Assembly: GCA_030626085.1 (NCBI GenBank)
Contig: DAOUPQ010000006.1
Span: forward strand, 1 to 23,669
From: Flavobacteriia bacterium
Lineage (GTDB): Bacteria; Bacteroidota; Bacteroidia; Flavobacteriales; Flavobacteriaceae
Direction: 5' to 3'
Length of the DNA stretch: 23,669 bases
Every line of letters begins with the position of its first letter. Position 1 is the stretch's first letter. The position numbers were made by a program, and so were the translations under genes. Positions 23,225 through 23,669 of this stretch are shown here, piece after piece. The notes below the pieces were generated by a model that did not search any database, was not told the DNA's origin, and saw nothing but the letters and a program-made list of their open reading frames with translations.

Positions 23225-23669
23225 CTAATTGTTTGGGCAATGAACTGTGAAATTCCATTGGGTATTTGACCCACCATCACAGTTTGGATTAACTCGTACA
23301 GTTATTGTGGGTGAAAAACCACTAAGATTTAATTGAACGCTTTTTCTCTCTCCTACACATCCTGAATTAAAAATTACTCGTCCACCGTTTGTAATAATTA
23401 TTTGGTCTTTTGCTGTAAAAGTTTGATAATCAAATATAAAACTTCCATAACTTTGCCCCAAATCAATTGTATGTACTTCAGGAGCATTTGCACCTGCTTG
23501 TTGTTGGTCATTACAATTACTTTGATGCATAACAGGATGTTGCATTGATGTAGGTGTTGTACCAGGAACATAACTAGGAGGCATTAACGGATTATTTCCA
23601 TTGGCTGCGTTAAGGATATCCATTGTCATTGTTAAAATATTATCCCAATTAACATTAGGTTTTTTACGT
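23225..23669 (-). CDS. Hypothetical Cys-containing protein, truncated at the window edge
   Basis: The frame is open to the right edge (it starts ...RKKPNVNWDNILTM before the first Met at 23629), so the true start lies outside the window and only the last 147 codons are present. The region after the Met is low-complexity (Pro, Asn, Thr, Gln: PPSYVPGTTPTSMQHP), and is followed by a beta-rich segment of about 80 residues (EVHTIDLGQSYGSFIFDYQT onwards) with Cys in NSGCVGE, PNCDGG and VHCPN. The last part looks like a CUB- or prepeptidase-like beta-sandwich, but that is only a resemblance. No function is recognised. It ends in TAG, the second natural TAG stop here. Confidence 0.6.
   Translation of the reverse strand, partial: RKKPNVNWDNILTMTMDILNAANGNNPLMPPSYVPGTTPTSMQHPVMHQSNCNDQQQAGANAPEVHTIDLGQSYGSFIFDYQTFTAKDQIIITNGGRVIFNSGCVGERKSVQLNLSGFSPTITVRVNPNCDGGSNTQWNFTVHCPNN

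Noticed and set aside
1..23669. CRISPR arrays, tRNA or rRNA genes, insertion sequences, phage genes, toxin-antitoxin pairs
   Set aside because: No regularly spaced repeats, clover-leaf sequences, transposase motifs or small paired ORFs with such features were seen by eye. No computed scan was possible.

Overview
This 23.7 kb window looks like a chromosomal stretch of a low-GC member of the Bacteroidota, most likely Flavobacteriia. The grounds are very A/T-rich intergenic DNA, no obvious Shine-Dalgarno sequences, promoter-like boxes of the Bacteroidota type (TTTG / TAnnTTTG), many signal peptides and lipoboxes, and typical families (CarboxypepD_reg-like protein, TolB-like PD40 propeller, Tat-exported NIPSNAP protein, large S9 peptidase). 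Nearly all genes are on the minus strand. Only a small membrane protein (53-307) and a RetSat-like flavoenzyme (10721-12313) are on the plus strand. I saw no rRNA, tRNA, insertion sequence, phage or CRISPR.

Layout. 1-5106: small two-helix membrane protein, a lipoprotein beta-propeller, a bifunctional class A PBP with a TTG start, and a CarboxypepD_reg-like outer protein followed by a clear terminator. 5202-7908: a tightly packed molybdate uptake operon, modA - di-Mop (ModG-like) - modB - modC, read right to left. Its ATPase gene modC carries an in-frame TAG just before the ABC signature. 8044-8302: an aquaporin Z remnant whose middle (about 145 codons) is missing, with the two ends joined in different frames. 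So intact modA/mop/modB sit between two damaged genes. 8501-10581: a CotH-kinase-like secreted protein and a secreted alpha/beta hydrolase. 10721-12313: the divergent RetSat-like oxidoreductase. 12355-15996: MscS channel, CvfB-like S1 protein and a purple-acid-phosphatase-like metallophosphoesterase, closely spaced. 16032-16442: a free-standing archaeal-type ThrRS editing domain.

16494-17792 is the most system-like piece: a compact unit with a promoter, a palindrome lying inside that promoter, a DUF134 HTH/zinc-ribbon regulator, a small cupin, a second perfect palindrome, a NifX/NifB-family small protein and a 14-bp stem terminator. The parts suggest a self-regulated metal- or cofactor-responsive operon whose ligand is unknown. 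17900-23116 holds a sugar O-acetyltransferase and a set of S9 peptidase, SDR dehydrogenase, PD40 propeller and Tat-exported NIPSNAP genes. A truncated hypothetical protein runs off the right edge.

Functions are assigned from motif recognition alone, with no database search. TAG is the natural stop of two other genes here, so the modC TAG is better read as a nonsense mutation than as recoding.
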